A stretch of DNA of 37,002 nucleotides from Burkholderiales bacterium (lineage in GTDB: Bacteria; Pseudomonadota; Gammaproteobacteria; Burkholderiales; Burkholderiaceae_C): positions 1 to 37,002 of the forward strand of contig JAABPT010000230.1 of the NCBI GenBank assembly GCA_011391855.1. Reading direction: 5' to 3'. Both the position numbers and the translations under genes were made by a program. Positions 11,671 through 22,820 of the stretch are shown piece by piece (position 1 is the stretch's first letter; each line of letters begins with the position of its first letter). The notes under the pieces are model-generated. The model had not been told where the DNA came from. It searched no databases and saw nothing but the letters and a program-made list of their open reading frames with translations.

Positions 11671-12811
11671 AGCCATCGAGGCCCTGCCTGGCTCCAAGAT
11701 CCGTGAGGTGGCCAATGCCGGCCTCGGGCGCGACGACGTGCTGGCCTTCTGGTTCGGCGAAAGCGACGAGGTCACGCCCGAACCCGTGCGCCAGGCCGCC
11801 GCCGATTCGCTGGCGCGCGGCGAAACCTTCTATTCGCACAACCTCGGCCTGCCGGAGCTGCGTGAGGCCATAGCCGCTTACACGAGTGCGCTGCATGGCC
11901 CGCTGGACGCGGGCCGCGTGGCCGTCAGTTCCTCGGGCGTGAGCGCGTTGATGCTGGCCATGCAGATGCTGGTGGGGCAGGGTGACGAGGTCGTGGCCGT
12001 GGTGCCGGTGTGGCCCAACCTCACGGCGCAGCCGGCGATCCTGGGTGCCGAGGTGATGCGTGTGTCGCTGCGGCCGCAGGCCGGCGCCTGGCGGCTGGAC
12101 CTGCAAGAACTGCTGGCGACCGTGACGCCGCGCACGCGTGTGCTGCTCGTCAACGCCCCCAACAACCCCACCGGCTGGACGCTCACACGCGCCGAGCAGC
12201 AAGCCCTGCTCGACCACTGCCGCAAGACCGGCACCTGGATCGTGGCCGACGAGGTGTACGAACGCATCTTCTTCGACGGCACGGCGTCGGCGCCATCGTT
12301 CCTGGACATCGCTGCGCCCGACGACCGCCTCGTCGTCGTGCACAGCTTCAGCAAGAGCTTCCTGATGACGGGCTGGCGGCTGGGCTGGCTGGTGCTGCCG
12401 CCGGCCGCCATGCCCGCCGCCGGCAAGCTGCTGGAGTTCAACAGTTCCTGCGCCCCGGTCTTCGTGCAGCGCGGCGGCTTGGCGGCGCTGCAGTCGGCCG
12501 ACGCTTTCGTGCCCGGCCTGGTGGCGCGGCTGCAGGCCTGCCGCGACCGGCTGGTGGCTGGGCTGCAGGCGCTGCCCCGCGTCACCGTGGCCAGCCCGCC
12601 AGGGAGCCTATATGCCTTCTTCCGCGTCGAGGGCGAAGACGACTCGCTGGCCTTCGCCAAGCGGCTGGTGGCCGATCACGGGCTGGGCCTGGCGCCTGGC
12701 GCGGCCTTCGGGCTGGAGGGTGAGGGCTGGCTGCGCTGGTGCTTCGCGTCGCGCGACCCGGCGCGGCTGGACCAGGGCCTGCAGCGGCTGGCGGCCGCGA
12801 TCCGTCTATAA
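11663..12811 (+). CDS. Class I/II pyridoxal phosphate-dependent aminotransferase
   Basis: [39 protein letters not shown]...[21 protein letters not shown]; start overlaps the tsaD stop by 8 nt. Confidence 0.92.
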   Translation: MREAIEALPGSKIREVANAGLGRDDVLAFWFGESDEVTPEPVRQAAADSLARGETFYSHNLGLPELREAIAAYTSALHGPLDAGRVAVSSSGVSALMLAMQMLVGQGDEVVAVVPVWPNLTAQPAILGAEVMRVSLRPQAGAWRLDLQELLATVTPRTRVLLVNAPNNPTGWTLTRAEQQALLDHCRKTGTWIVADEVYERIFFDGTASAPSFLDIAAPDDRLVVVHSFSKSFLMTGWRLGWLVLPPAAMPAAGKLLEFNSSCAPVFVQRGGLAALQSADAFVPGLVARLQACRDRLVAGLQALPRVTVASPPGSLYAFFRVEGEDDSLAFAKRLVADHGLGLAPGAAFGLEGEGWLRWCFASRDPARLDQGLQRLAAAIRL

Positions 12812-12812
12812 T
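12807..12812 (+). promoter_or_regulatory. Perfect -10 box TATAAT, likely rpsO promoter; contains the upstream gene's TAA stop codon
   Basis: gtcTATAATcgcg; stop codon 12809-12811 is inside the hexamer. No good -35 seen. Confidence 0.6.
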
Positions 12813-12948
12813 CGCGAGTTCCCTTCAAAGGGAAAGCACGGCGTCGGTTGGTTTCACTGGCGGCCGCAAGTCAACCCGGAAACCGTGGCGGGCGCCTGTT
12901 CCCCTGGCGCTGGCACGGCGGTTTCCAGAATCAACCAGGAAATCCACC

Positions 12949-13218
12949 ATGACCATGACCACCGCCACCAAGGCCGAAGTCGTCAAGGCCCACGCCCGTG
13001 GCGCCGCCGACACCGGCTCCCCCGAAGTTCAGGTTGCGCTGCTCACGGCGCGCATCAACGAACTCATGCCGCACTTCAAGCAGCACCTGAAGGACCACCA
13101 CGGCCGCCGCGGCCTGGTGCGCATGGTCAACCAGCGCAAGCGCCTCCTGGCCTACCTGAAGGACAAGGACGCCGATCGCTACACCGCGCTGATTGCCAAC
13201 CTCGGCCTGCGCAAATAA
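12949..13218 (+). CDS. rpsO: 30S ribosomal protein S15
   Basis: [72 protein letters not shown]; start at 12949 or in-frame ATG 12955. Confidence 0.97.
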   Translation: MTMTTATKAEVVKAHARGAADTGSPEVQVALLTARINELMPHFKQHLKDHHGRRGLVRMVNQRKRLLAYLKDKDADRYTALIANLGLRK

Positions 13219-13280
13219 GACCCGCCTCGGGGCCGCCGCCGCGCGGCCCCGGCATCTGTTCCCAACCGGGCCGCACTGCT

Positions 13281-13336
13281 GTGTCATTCCAAAGCCGCCT
13301 CGACCACGGGTTCCGTGGGCTGCCCTGGAATGGCAT
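13281..13336 (+). promoter_or_regulatory. pnp leader nested hairpin, candidate RNase III/PNPase autoregulatory site
   Basis: gtgtCATTCCA (13281-13291) pairs with TGGAATGgcat (13326-13336); inner CCACGG-GTT-CCGTGG (13304-13318). Confidence 0.6.
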
Positions 13337-13366
13337 TGCGCTGCCCTCTCTCAAGGAGACGAACGC

Positions 13367-15679
13367 ATGAGCATGTTCAACAAGATCACCAAGACCTTCC
13401 AGTGGGGCCCGCACCAGGTCACCATGGAAACCGGCGAAATCGCGCGCCAGGCCAGCGGCGCCGTCATTGTGAATATCGACGACACCGTGGTGCTGGCCAC
13501 GGTGGTGGCCAAGACCGACGCCAAGGCAGGCCAGGACTTCTTCCCGCTGACGGTGGACTACACCGAGAAGACCTACGCCGCCGGCAAGATCCCCGGCAGC
13601 TTTTTCAAGCGTGAAGGCCGGCCGAGCGAGCTGGAGGTGCTGACCTGCCGCCTCATCGACCGCCCGATCCGCCCGCTGTTCCCGGAAGGCTTCTACAACG
13701 AAGTGCAGGTCATCGTGCACGTGCTGAGCCTGAACCCCGAGGTGCCGGCCGATATCGCCGCCATGATCGGCACCAGCGCCGCGCTCAGCATCAGTGGCAT
13801 CCCGTTCAACGGACCCATCGGTGCCGCGCGCGTGGGCTACATCAACGGCGAGTACGTGCTCAACCCGGGCAAGACGCAGCTCACCGAGAGCGCGCTCGAC
13901 CTCGTCGTGGCCGGCACCGAAGCCGCCGTGCTGATGGTGGAGTCCGAAGCCGACCAGTTGACCGAAGAGGTGATGCTGGGCGCCGTGGTCTTCGGCCACG
14001 ACATGGGCAATATCGCCATCAACGCCATCAACGAATTGGTGCGCGAAGCCGGCAAACCGGAATGGAACTGGCAAGCCCCGGCCAAGGACGAGGACTTCAT
14101 CGCCAAGGTCGCCGCGCTGGCCGAGGAGCCGCTGCGCGCCGCCTACCAGATCCGCAGCAAACAGGCGCGCACCCAGGCCTGCCGCGACGCCTACGCCAAC
14201 GTCATGAGTTCGCTCAAGGCCGAAGGCGTGGCCTTCGACAGCGTGAAGGTCGAATCGCTGCTGTTCGACATCGAATCGCGCCTGGTGCGCGGCCAGATCC
14301 TGTCCGGCGAGCCGCGCATCGACGGCCGCGACACGCGCACCGTGCGCCCGATCGAGATCCGCTCCGGTGTGCTGCCGCGCACCCACGGCAGTGCCCTCTT
14401 CACGCGTGGCGAGACGCAGGCGCTGGTGGTGGCCACGCTGGGCACCGAACGCGACGCTCAGCGCATCGACGCGCTGGCCGGCGAGTTCACCGACAACTTC
14501 ATGCTGCACTACAACATGCCCCCCTTCGCCACCGGCGAGGCGGGCCGCTTCGGCACGCCCAAGCGGCGCGAAGTCGGCCACGGCCGGCTCGCCAAGCGCG
14601 CGCTGATCGCCGTGCTGCCGAAGAAGGAGGACTTCCCCTACACGATGCGCATCGTGTCCGAAGTGACCGAGAGCAACGGCTCGTCTTCGATGGCCAGCGT
14701 GTGCGGCGGCTGCCTGAGCCTGCTCGACGCCGGCGTGCCGCTGAAGGCGCACGTGGCCGGCATCGCCATGGGCCTGATCAAGGAAGGCAACCGTTTCGCC
14801 GTGCTGACCGACATCCTGGGCGATGAAGATCATCTGGGCGACATGGACTTCAAGGTCGCCGGCACCCACGGCGGCATCACGGCGCTGCAGATGGACATCA
14901 AGATCCAGGGCATCACCAAGGAAATCATGCAGGTGGCGCTGGCGCAGGCCAAGGAAGCGCGGCTGCACATCCTGTCCAAGATGGTCGAGGCCGTGGGTGG
15001 GGCCAAGACCGAGGTGAGCCAGTTCGCGCCGCGCCTGTACACGATGAAGATCAACCAGGAGAAGATCCGCGACGTCATCGGCAAGGGCGGCGCCACCATC
15101 CGCGCGCTGACCGAGGAAACCGGCTGCACCATCGACATCGGCGAAGACGGCACCATCACGGTGGCCTCCACCGACGCCGACAAGGCCGCCTTCGCCCTGA
15201 AGCGTATCGGCGAGATCACGGCCGAGGCAGAGATCGGCAAGGTCTACGAAGGCGCGATCACCAAGATCCTGGACTTCGGCGCGCTGGTCAATATCCTGCC
15301 CGGCAAGGACGGCCTGCTGCACATCAGCCAGATCGCCCACCACCGCGTGGAGAACGTCACCGACCTGCTGAAGGAAGGCCAGATCGTCAAGGTCAAGGTG
15401 CTGGAGACCGACGAGAAGGGCCGCATCAAGCTGAGCATGAAGGCGCTGCTCGAGCGGCCGGAAGGCTTTGTCGAGGAAGAGCGCCCGCGCCGCGACTTTG
15501 GGGACCGCGGCGACCGCGGTGGGCGTGGCGACCGTGGTCCGCGCCGCGAGCCGCGTGAACCCCGCGAGGCGCGCGAACCCCGCGAGAGCAGCGACGCGCG
15601 CGCCGACGCGTCCGTGGCCGCCGAGGCTGCGGCTGCGCCCGACGCCGGCAGCAATCCGCCCAGCGAGCGCCAGGACTGA
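13367..15679 (+). CDS. pnp: Polyribonucleotide nucleotidyltransferase (PNPase)
   Basis: [35 protein letters not shown]...; KH/S1 C-terminus; R/G/E-rich tail. Confidence 0.97.
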   Translation: MSMFNKITKTFQWGPHQVTMETGEIARQASGAVIVNIDDTVVLATVVAKTDAKAGQDFFPLTVDYTEKTYAAGKIPGSFFKREGRPSELEVLTCRLIDRPIRPLFPEGFYNEVQVIVHVLSLNPEVPADIAAMIGTSAALSISGIPFNGPIGAARVGYINGEYVLNPGKTQLTESALDLVVAGTEAAVLMVESEADQLTEEVMLGAVVFGHDMGNIAINAINELVREAGKPEWNWQAPAKDEDFIAKVAALAEEPLRAAYQIRSKQARTQACRDAYANVMSSLKAEGVAFDSVKVESLLFDIESRLVRGQILSGEPRIDGRDTRTVRPIEIRSGVLPRTHGSALFTRGETQALVVATLGTERDAQRIDALAGEFTDNFMLHYNMPPFATGEAGRFGTPKRREVGHGRLAKRALIAVLPKKEDFPYTMRIVSEVTESNGSSSMASVCGGCLSLLDAGVPLKAHVAGIAMGLIKEGNRFAVLTDILGDEDHLGDMDFKVAGTHGGITALQMDIKIQGITKEIMQVALAQAKEARLHILSKMVEAVGGAKTEVSQFAPRLYTMKINQEKIRDVIGKGGATIRALTEETGCTIDIGEDGTITVASTDADKAAFALKRIGEITAEAEIGKVYEGAITKILDFGALVNILPGKDGLLHISQIAHHRVENVTDLLKEGQIVKVKVLETDEKGRIKLSMKALLERPEGFVEEERPRRDFGDRGDRGGRGDRGPRREPREPREAREPRESSDARADASVAAEAAAAPDAGSNPPSERQD

Positions 15680-15687
15680 GCTGCGCC

Positions 15688-16680
15688 ATGCGCGCCATCG
15701 AGATCACCCGCTTCGGTCCGCCGGAGGTGCTGCGCGAAACGCAGCGCCCCGACCCGGTGCCGGCGCCGGGTGAACTGCTGATTGCGGTGCAGGCCTCGGG
15801 CGTCAACCGCCCCGACGTGCTGCAGCGCAAAGGCCTGTATCCCATGCCGCCGGGCGTGTCCGACCTGCCCGGGCTTGAAGTGGCCGGCACGGTAGCTGGC
15901 GGAGCGCCCGAGGACCTGGCCGCGGCCGGGTTGAAGCTGGGCGACGCGGTGTGCGCGCTGGTCGCTGGCGGCGGTTATGCCGAACTGTGCGTGGCTCCGG
16001 TCGGGCAATGCCTGCCGGTGCCGCTGGGGCTGAATTTGGTGCAGGCGGCCAGCCTGCCCGAGACCTTTTTCACCGTCTGGCAAAACGTCTTTTCCATCGC
16101 GCGCCTGCAGCCCGGCGAGACGCTGCTGGTGCAGGGCGGGTCCAGCGGCATCGGCGTCACCGCCATCCAGTTGGCCGGGGCGTTGGGATCGCAGGTCATC
16201 GTCACTGCAGGCAGCGACGAGAAATGCGCCGCCTGCTTGGCGCTGGGTGCCGACCATGCCATCAACTACCGCACGCAGGATTTCGTGGCCGAAACCAAGC
16301 GCCTCACCGGTGGTCGCGGCGCCGATGTCGTGCTGGACATGGTGGCCGGCGACTATGTCGGTCGCGAGATCGAATGTCTGGCCGACGATGGGCGGATCGC
16401 CATCATCGCCACCCAGGGCGGCAATGCCTCGCAAGTCGACGCCGGCCTGGTGCTGCGCAAGCGGCTCACGATCAGCGGCTCGACGCTGCGGCCGCGTTCG
16501 GTGGCCTACAAGGCGGCGCTGGCGCGTGAACTGCGTGAACGCATCTGGCCGCTCATCGAGGCGGGTCGTGTCAAGCCCGTCATCCACCAGGTATTCCCGG
16601 CGGCGCAGGCGGGGCAGGCGCATGCGCTGATGGAGTCGAGCACACATGTCGGCAAGATCGTGCTGGCCTGGTCAACGTAG
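15688..16680 (+). CDS. NAD(P)H quinone oxidoreductase (PIG3-like, MDR family)
   Basis: MRAIEITRFGPPEVLRETQRPDPVPAPGELLIAVQASGVNRPDVLQRKG...VQGGSSGIGVTAIQLAGALGSQVIVTAGS. Confidence 0.92.
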   Translation: MRAIEITRFGPPEVLRETQRPDPVPAPGELLIAVQASGVNRPDVLQRKGLYPMPPGVSDLPGLEVAGTVAGGAPEDLAAAGLKLGDAVCALVAGGGYAELCVAPVGQCLPVPLGLNLVQAASLPETFFTVWQNVFSIARLQPGETLLVQGGSSGIGVTAIQLAGALGSQVIVTAGSDEKCAACLALGADHAINYRTQDFVAETKRLTGGRGADVVLDMVAGDYVGREIECLADDGRIAIIATQGGNASQVDAGLVLRKRLTISGSTLRPRSVAYKAALARELRERIWPLIEAGRVKPVIHQVFPAAQAGQAHALMESSTHVGKIVLAWST

Positions 16681-16689
16681 GAGATGCCC

Positions 16690-17430
<741 letters not shown>

Positions 17431-17456
17431 GCACCACCCTCGGAGACCTTTGAATC

Positions 17457-17879
17457 ATGCAAATCTGGATGACCCTGATCCTGGCGGTGCAGTTGCTGTC
17501 GGCGCTGGCCATGATCGGTCTCGTGCTGATCCAGCACGGCAAGGGCGCCGACATGGGCGCCTCTTTCGGCAGCGGTGCGTCGGGCAGTCTGTTCGGCGCC
17601 ACCGGCAGCGCCAACTTCCTCTCGCGTTCCACGGCCGCGCTGGCCACGGTGTTCTTTTGCTGCACGCTGGCGCTGGCCTACATGGGCAACAGCACCAGCA
17701 TGCGCGGCAGCGACGGCGGCGGCAGCGTGCTCGACCGCCCGGCTGCCGCAGGCAGCGAGCCCACGGCGGGGGGCATCCCGGGGGCGATCCCCGGCGCGGT
17801 TCCCGGCGCCATTCCGGGTGCTGCGCCGACGGGCATTCCGGCCCCGGCACCGGCGGCTTCGCAGGGTGCTTCCCGCTAG
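17457..17879 (+). CDS. secG: Preprotein translocase subunit SecG
   Basis: LILAVQLLSALAMIGLVLIQHGKGADMGASFGSGASGSLFGATGSANFLSRSTA; repeat-rich C-terminal tail. Confidence 0.95.
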   Translation: MQIWMTLILAVQLLSALAMIGLVLIQHGKGADMGASFGSGASGSLFGATGSANFLSRSTAALATVFFCCTLALAYMGNSTSMRGSDGGGSVLDRPAAAGSEPTAGGIPGAIPGAVPGAIPGAAPTGIPAPAPAASQGASR

Positions 17880-17982
17880 CTGGGAGCGGTCAGCCAGCGG
17901 GGTTTCGAGATAGAATTTCTCGTTGTCCGGTGAGCGAACGCCTCCTGCAAACCGGAACACAAGCAAGTGCAAGAAACGTCGT

Positions 17983-18067
17983 GCCGACGTGGTGAAACTG
18001 GTAGACACGCTATCTTGAGGGGGTAGTGGCGAAAGCTGTGCGAGTTCGAGTCTCGCCGTCGGCACCA
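17983..18067 (+). tRNA. tRNA-Leu (anticodon GAG, 18017-18019), CCA encoded
   Basis: GCCGACG...CGTCGGC acceptor stem, D-loop GTGGTGAAACTGGTAGACAC, anticodon arm CTATC-TTGAGGG-GGTAG, long variable arm, GTTCGAGTC T-loop, ACCA end; 85 nt class II. Confidence 0.96.
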
Positions 18068-18090
18068 AGGGAATTTGAAGAACGAACCGG

Positions 18091-18142
18091 GCGCGCCGGT
18101 GCGCAACTGCCGAAGAGCAGGGAACGCAAGGCGCGCTTTTTT
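18091..18142 (+). terminator. Nested hairpin plus T6 between tRNA-Leu and nuoA; candidate terminator/attenuator
   Basis: GCGCGCC (18091-18097) pairs with GGCGCGC (18130-18136) then TTTTTT; inside it TGCG/CGCA (18100-18103/18125-18128) and CTGC/GCAG (18107-18110/18117-18120). Confidence 0.65.
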
Positions 18143-18179
18143 GCGGCCGCTTTTGACCTGACAGGATGCTGACCGAGCC

Positions 18180-18539
18180 ATGGAGCTGCAAACCTACCTG
18201 CCCGTGATCCTGTTCATCCTGGTGGGTGTGGCGGTGGGCGTGGCGCCGCAGCTCATCGGTTTCGTCTTCGGCCCGAACCGCCCGGATGTCGAGAAGAACA
18301 GTCCCTACGAATGCGGCTTCGAGGCCTTCGAGGACGCGCGCATGAAATTCGACGTGCGCTACTACCTGGTGGCCATCCTCTTCATCCTGTTCGACCTGGA
18401 AATCGCCTTTCTCTTCCCATGGGCAGTGGCGCTGCGCGACATCGGGGCGTCAGGGTTCTGGGCCATGATGATCTTCCTGGCCATCCTCGTGGTGGGCTTC
18501 GTCTACGAATGGAAGAAGGGCGCGCTCGATTGGGAATGA
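18180..18539 (+). CDS. nuoA: NADH-quinone oxidoreductase subunit A
   Basis: [44 protein letters not shown]. Confidence 0.97.
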   Translation: MELQTYLPVILFILVGVAVGVAPQLIGFVFGPNRPDVEKNSPYECGFEAFEDARMKFDVRYYLVAILFILFDLEIAFLFPWAVALRDIGASGFWAMMIFLAILVVGFVYEWKKGALDWE

Positions 18540-18567
18540 GCCACAGGCTCACCTGGAGTCATCAACG

Positions 18568-19044
18568 ATGGGCATAGAAGGCGTACTGAAGGAAGGCTTC
18601 GTCACCACCTCGGTGGACACGCTGATCAATTGGTCGAAGACCGGCTCGCTGTGGCCCATGACCTTCGGACTGGCCTGCTGCGCCGTGGAGATGATGCACG
18701 CCGGCGCCGCGCGCTATGACATCGACCGCTTCGGCATGCTGTTCCGCCCCAGCCCGCGCCAGAGCGACCTCATGATCGTGGCCGGCACGCTGTGCAACAA
18801 GATGGCACCGGCGCTGCGCAAGGTCTACGACCAGATGGCCGAGCCGCGCTGGGTGCTGAGCATGGGCTCGTGCGCCAATGGCGGCGGCTACTACCACTAC
18901 AGCTACTCCGTGGTGCGCGGCTGCGACCGCATCGTGCCGGTGGACGTCTACGTGCCGGGCTGTCCGCCCACGGCCGAGGCACTGCTCTACGGCATCCTGC
19001 AGCTGCAGGCCAAGATCCGGCGCGAGAACACCATCGCGCGCTGA
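18568..19044 (+). CDS. nuoB: NADH-quinone oxidoreductase subunit B
   Basis: [44 protein letters not shown]...[35 protein letters not shown]. Confidence 0.97.
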   Translation: MGIEGVLKEGFVTTSVDTLINWSKTGSLWPMTFGLACCAVEMMHAGAARYDIDRFGMLFRPSPRQSDLMIVAGTLCNKMAPALRKVYDQMAEPRWVLSMGSCANGGGYYHYSYSVVRGCDRIVPVDVYVPGCPPTAEALLYGILQLQAKIRRENTIAR

Positions 19045-19061
19045 AGGCCCCGGACCCGACG

Positions 19062-19676
19062 ATGACGCTCAAACTCGACACCCTGCAGGCGGCGCTACAG
19101 GCTGTGATGGCCGGCACCCTGGGCGAGGGCAGCAAGGGCCGGCTGGTGCGCGAGTTCGGCGAGATCACCGTCACCGTCCCCGCCGCCGACTACCGGCAGG
19201 TCGCCCTTGCCTTTCGCGACGACCCGTCGCTTCGCTTCGAGCAACTCGTCGACCTGTGCGGCGTGGACTATGCCGACTACAAGAACCAGCCGTGGGAGGG
19301 CCCGCGCTATTGCGTCGTGGTGCACCTGCTCTCCGTGGCGAACAACTGGCGCGTGCGACTGAAGACGTTTGCGCCCGACGACGACGTGCCCGCGGTGGCC
19401 TCGGTCAATGAAATCTGGAGTTCGGTCAACTGGTTCGAACGTGAAGCCTTCGACCTCTACGGCATCATCTTCGAAGGCCACCTGGACCTGCGCCGCATCC
19501 TCACCGACTACGGCTTCATCGGCCACCCCATGCGCAAGGACTTCCCGACCACCGGACACGTGGAGATGCGCTACGACCCCGAGAAGAAGCGCGTCATCTA
19601 CCAGCCGGTGACCATCGAGCCGCGCGAAATCGTGCCGCGCGTGGTGCGCGAAGACCGCTACGGCGGCCTGGACTGA
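19062..19676 (+). CDS. nuoC: NADH-quinone oxidoreductase subunit C
   Basis: [48 protein letters not shown]. Confidence 0.96.
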   Translation: MTLKLDTLQAALQAVMAGTLGEGSKGRLVREFGEITVTVPAADYRQVALAFRDDPSLRFEQLVDLCGVDYADYKNQPWEGPRYCVVVHLLSVANNWRVRLKTFAPDDDVPAVASVNEIWSSVNWFEREAFDLYGIIFEGHLDLRRILTDYGFIGHPMRKDFPTTGHVEMRYDPEKKRVIYQPVTIEPREIVPRVVREDRYGGLD

Positions 19677-19677
19677 C

Positions 19678-20931
19678 ATGGCCGAGATCAAGAACTACAC
19701 GCTCAATTTCGGGCCCCAGCACCCGGCAGCGCACGGCGTGCTGCGCTTGGTGCTGGAACTCGACGGTGAGGTGATCCAGCGCGCCGACCCGCATATCGGG
19801 CTGCTGCACCGCGCCACCGAAAAACTCGCCGAGAGCAAGACCTTCATCCAGGCGCTGCCCTACATGGACCGGCTGGACTACGTGTCGATGATGTGCAATG
19901 AGCACGCCTACTGCCTGGCGATCGAGAAGCTGCTGGGCGTGGACGTGCCGGAGCGTGCGCAGTACATCCGCGTCATGTTCAGCGAGATCACGCGCTTGCT
20001 CAACCACCTGCTGTGGCTGGGTGCGCACGGGCTGGACTGCGGCGCGATGAATATCTTCATCTACTGCTTCCGCGAGCGCGAAGACCTGTTCGACATGTAC
20101 GAGGCGGTGAGTGGCGCACGCATGCACGCGGCCTACTTCCGCCCGGGCGGCGTCTACCGCGACCTGCCGGACGTGATGCCGCAGTACAAGCCGAGCCGCA
20201 TCAAGAACGAGAAGGCGATCAAGGCGCTGAACGACACGCGCTCGGGCACGTTGCTGGACTTCATCGACGACTTCACCCAGCGCTTTCCGAAGTACGTCGA
20301 CGAATACGAGACCCTGCTCACCGACAACCGCATCTGGAAGCAGCGCACGGTGGGCATCGGCGTGGTCACGCCAGAGCGCGCGCTCAACCTCGGCTTCACC
20401 GGCCCCATGCTGCGCGGCAGCGGCATCGCCTGGGACCTGCGCAAGACGCAGCCTTACGACGTCTACGACCGCATGGATTTCGATGTGCCGGTGGGCACGG
20501 GCGGCGACACCTACGACCGTTATCTGGTGCGCATCGAGGAAATGCGGCAGAGCAACCGCATCATCCAGCAGTGCGTGCAGTGGCTGCGTGCCAACCCAGG
20601 CCCCGTGATCACGGCCAACCACAAGGTGGCGCCGCCTTCGCGCGTGGACATGAAGTCCAACATGGAAGAGCTGATCCACCACTTCAAGCTCTTCACCGAA
20701 GGGATGCACGTGCCCGAGGGCGAGGCCTACGCGGCGGTGGAGCACCCCAAGGGCGAGTTCGGCATCTACCTGGTGAGCGACGGCGCCAACAAGCCCTACC
20801 GGCTGAAGATCCGCGCGCCCGGCTTCGCTCACCTGGCGGCGCTGGACGAAATGGCACGTGGCCACATGATTGCCGATGCCGTGGCCATCATCGGCACCAT
20901 GGATATCGTTTTCGGCGAAATTGATCGATGA
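19678..20931 (+). CDS. nuoD: NADH-quinone oxidoreductase subunit D
   Basis: [33 protein letters not shown]...; C-terminal [14 protein letters not shown]. Confidence 0.97.
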   Translation: MAEIKNYTLNFGPQHPAAHGVLRLVLELDGEVIQRADPHIGLLHRATEKLAESKTFIQALPYMDRLDYVSMMCNEHAYCLAIEKLLGVDVPERAQYIRVMFSEITRLLNHLLWLGAHGLDCGAMNIFIYCFREREDLFDMYEAVSGARMHAAYFRPGGVYRDLPDVMPQYKPSRIKNEKAIKALNDTRSGTLLDFIDDFTQRFPKYVDEYETLLTDNRIWKQRTVGIGVVTPERALNLGFTGPMLRGSGIAWDLRKTQPYDVYDRMDFDVPVGTGGDTYDRYLVRIEEMRQSNRIIQQCVQWLRANPGPVITANHKVAPPSRVDMKSNMEELIHHFKLFTEGMHVPEGEAYAAVEHPKGEFGIYLVSDGANKPYRLKIRAPGFAHLAALDEMARGHMIADAVAIIGTMDIVFGEIDR

Positions 20932-20938
20932 GCGCCCG

Positions 20939-21433
20939 ATGATGCAGTTTTCCGAATCCACGCTGGCCCGCTTCGCGCGCGAGGTCGCCAAATTCCCGGC
21001 CGACCAGAAGCAGAGTGCGGTCATGGCCTGCCTGGCCATCGTGCAGCAGGAGCAGGGCCACGTTTCCACGGCGGCCGAGGACGCCATCGCCGCGTATCTG
21101 GGCATGGCGCCGATTGCGGTGCACGAGGTCACCACCTTCTACAACATGTACAACCAGCAGCCGCTGGGCCAGTTCAAGCTCAACGTCTGCACCAACCTGC
21201 CTTGCGCGCTGCGCGACGGCGACAAGGCGCTGGACCATGTCTGCAAGCGGCTGGGTGTGAAGCCCTATGGCACCACCGCCGACGGCCGCTTCACCGTGCA
21301 GCCCAGCGAATGCCTGGGCGCCTGCGCCGATGCGCCGGTGATGCTGGTCAACGATCGGCAGATGCTCAGCTTCATGAGCGCGGAGCGGCTCGACGAACTG
21401 ATCGACACCTTGAAGTCCGAGGCGTCCGCATGA
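20939..21433 (+). CDS. nuoE: NADH-quinone oxidoreductase subunit E
   Basis: [20 protein letters not shown]...[29 protein letters not shown]...[16 protein letters not shown]; adjacent ATGATG makes 20939 or 20942 possible. Confidence 0.95.
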   Translation: MMQFSESTLARFAREVAKFPADQKQSAVMACLAIVQQEQGHVSTAAEDAIAAYLGMAPIAVHEVTTFYNMYNQQPLGQFKLNVCTNLPCALRDGDKALDHVCKRLGVKPYGTTADGRFTVQPSECLGACADAPVMLVNDRQMLSFMSAERLDELIDTLKSEASA

Positions 21434-22779
21434 TCGACCTAAAGAAATTCCAGGCCACCGGTCGCGAGACCTGTTTTCACGGCCGCCACATCCAGCCGCA
21501 GATCTACGCGGGCCTGGACGGCAAGAATTGGCGGCTGCAGGACTACGTGGCGCGTGGCGGCTATGCGGCGTTGAAGAAGATCCTGGGTGTGGGTCAGCCC
21601 GAAGGCGCCACCGGCATGACGCCCGACCAGGTGATTGCCGAGGTCAAGCTCAGCGCGCTGCGCGGCCGCGGTGGCGCCGGCTTCCCCACGGGCCTGAAGT
21701 GGAGCTTCATGCCGCGGGCCTTTCCCGGCCCCAAATACCTGGTGTGCAATTCCGACGAAGGCGAACCCGGCACCTGCAAGGACCGCGACCTGCTGGCCTA
21801 CAACCCGCACATGGTCATCGAAGGCATGGCCATCGCCGCCTACGCCATGGGCGTGAAGACGGGCTACAACTACATCCACGGCGAGATCTTCGAGGTCTAC
21901 GAGCGTTTCGAAGAGGCCTTGGAAGAAGCGCGCGCCGCCGGCTTCCTGGGCGACCGCATCCTGGGCACGGACTACAGCTTCCAGTTGCACGCCTTCCACG
22001 GTTTCGGCGCCTACATTTGCGGCGAGGAAACGGCGCTGCTGGAAAGCCTGGAAGGCAAGAAGGGCCAGCCGCGCTTCAAGCCACCGTTTCCGGCCAGCTT
22101 CGGCCTCTACGGCAAGCCGACCACCATCAACAACACCGAGACCTTTGCCGCGGTGCCGTGGATCATCAACCACGGCGGCCAGGCTTACCTGGAGTGCGGC
22201 AAGCCCAACAACGGCGGCACCAAGATCTTCAGCGTGGTGGGGGACGTGGAACGGCCGGGCAATTTCGAGATTCCGCTCGGCACGCCGTTTTCGACCCTGC
22301 TGGAACTGTCCGGCGGCGTGAAGGGCGGTGCGCTGAAGGCGGTGATCCCTGGCGGCTCCTCGGCTCCGGTGCTGCCGGCCGGCACCATGATGGACATCAC
22401 GATGGACTACGACGCCATCGCCAAGGCCGGTTCCATGCTGGGCAGCGGCGCCGTGATCGTGATGAACGACAGCCGCTGCATGGTGCGCAGCTTGCTGCGC
22501 CTGAGCTATTTCTACCAGCACGAAAGCTGCGGCCAGTGCACGCCCTGCCGCGAAGGCACGGGCTGGCTGTGGCGGCTGGTCGACCGCATCGAGCACGGCA
22601 AAGGCCGCGCCGAAGACCTGGACCTGCTGGACTCGGTGGCCGACAACATCAAGGGCCGCACCATCTGCGCCCTGGGCGACGCCGCGGCGATGCCGGTGCA
22701 GGGCATGCTCAAGCACTTCCGCGACGAGTTTGCCTTCCACGTCGAACACAAGACCTGCATGGTGGGCGCGCATGTCTGA
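21430..22779 (+). CDS. nuoF: NADH-quinone oxidoreductase subunit F
   Basis: [19 protein letters not shown]...[18 protein letters not shown]...[19 protein letters not shown] overlap with nuoE. Confidence 0.97.
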   Translation: MIDLKKFQATGRETCFHGRHIQPQIYAGLDGKNWRLQDYVARGGYAALKKILGVGQPEGATGMTPDQVIAEVKLSALRGRGGAGFPTGLKWSFMPRAFPGPKYLVCNSDEGEPGTCKDRDLLAYNPHMVIEGMAIAAYAMGVKTGYNYIHGEIFEVYERFEEALEEARAAGFLGDRILGTDYSFQLHAFHGFGAYICGEETALLESLEGKKGQPRFKPPFPASFGLYGKPTTINNTETFAAVPWIINHGGQAYLECGKPNNGGTKIFSVVGDVERPGNFEIPLGTPFSTLLELSGGVKGGALKAVIPGGSSAPVLPAGTMMDITMDYDAIAKAGSMLGSGAVIVMNDSRCMVRSLLRLSYFYQHESCGQCTPCREGTGWLWRLVDRIEHGKGRAEDLDLLDSVADNIKGRTICALGDAAAMPVQGMLKHFRDEFAFHVEHKTCMVGAHV

Positions 22780-22820
22780 AATGCTGCGTTGCGGAACCCT
22801 GAATTGCCGAGTTGTTCACC

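Noticed and set aside
13127-15343. 738-aa antisense ORF over rpsO-pnp
   Set aside because: Antisense artefact opposite PNPase.
18140-18155. NotI-site palindrome GCGGCCGC flanked by T runs as a second terminator
   Set aside because: An 8-bp perfect palindrome has no loop and cannot form a stable RNA hairpin; the upstream nested stem is the better candidate.
18153-18181. nuoA promoter using TTGACC as -35
   Set aside because: At 17-bp spacing the -10 would fall on the nuoA start codon and reads AGCCAT, which is not promoter-like.
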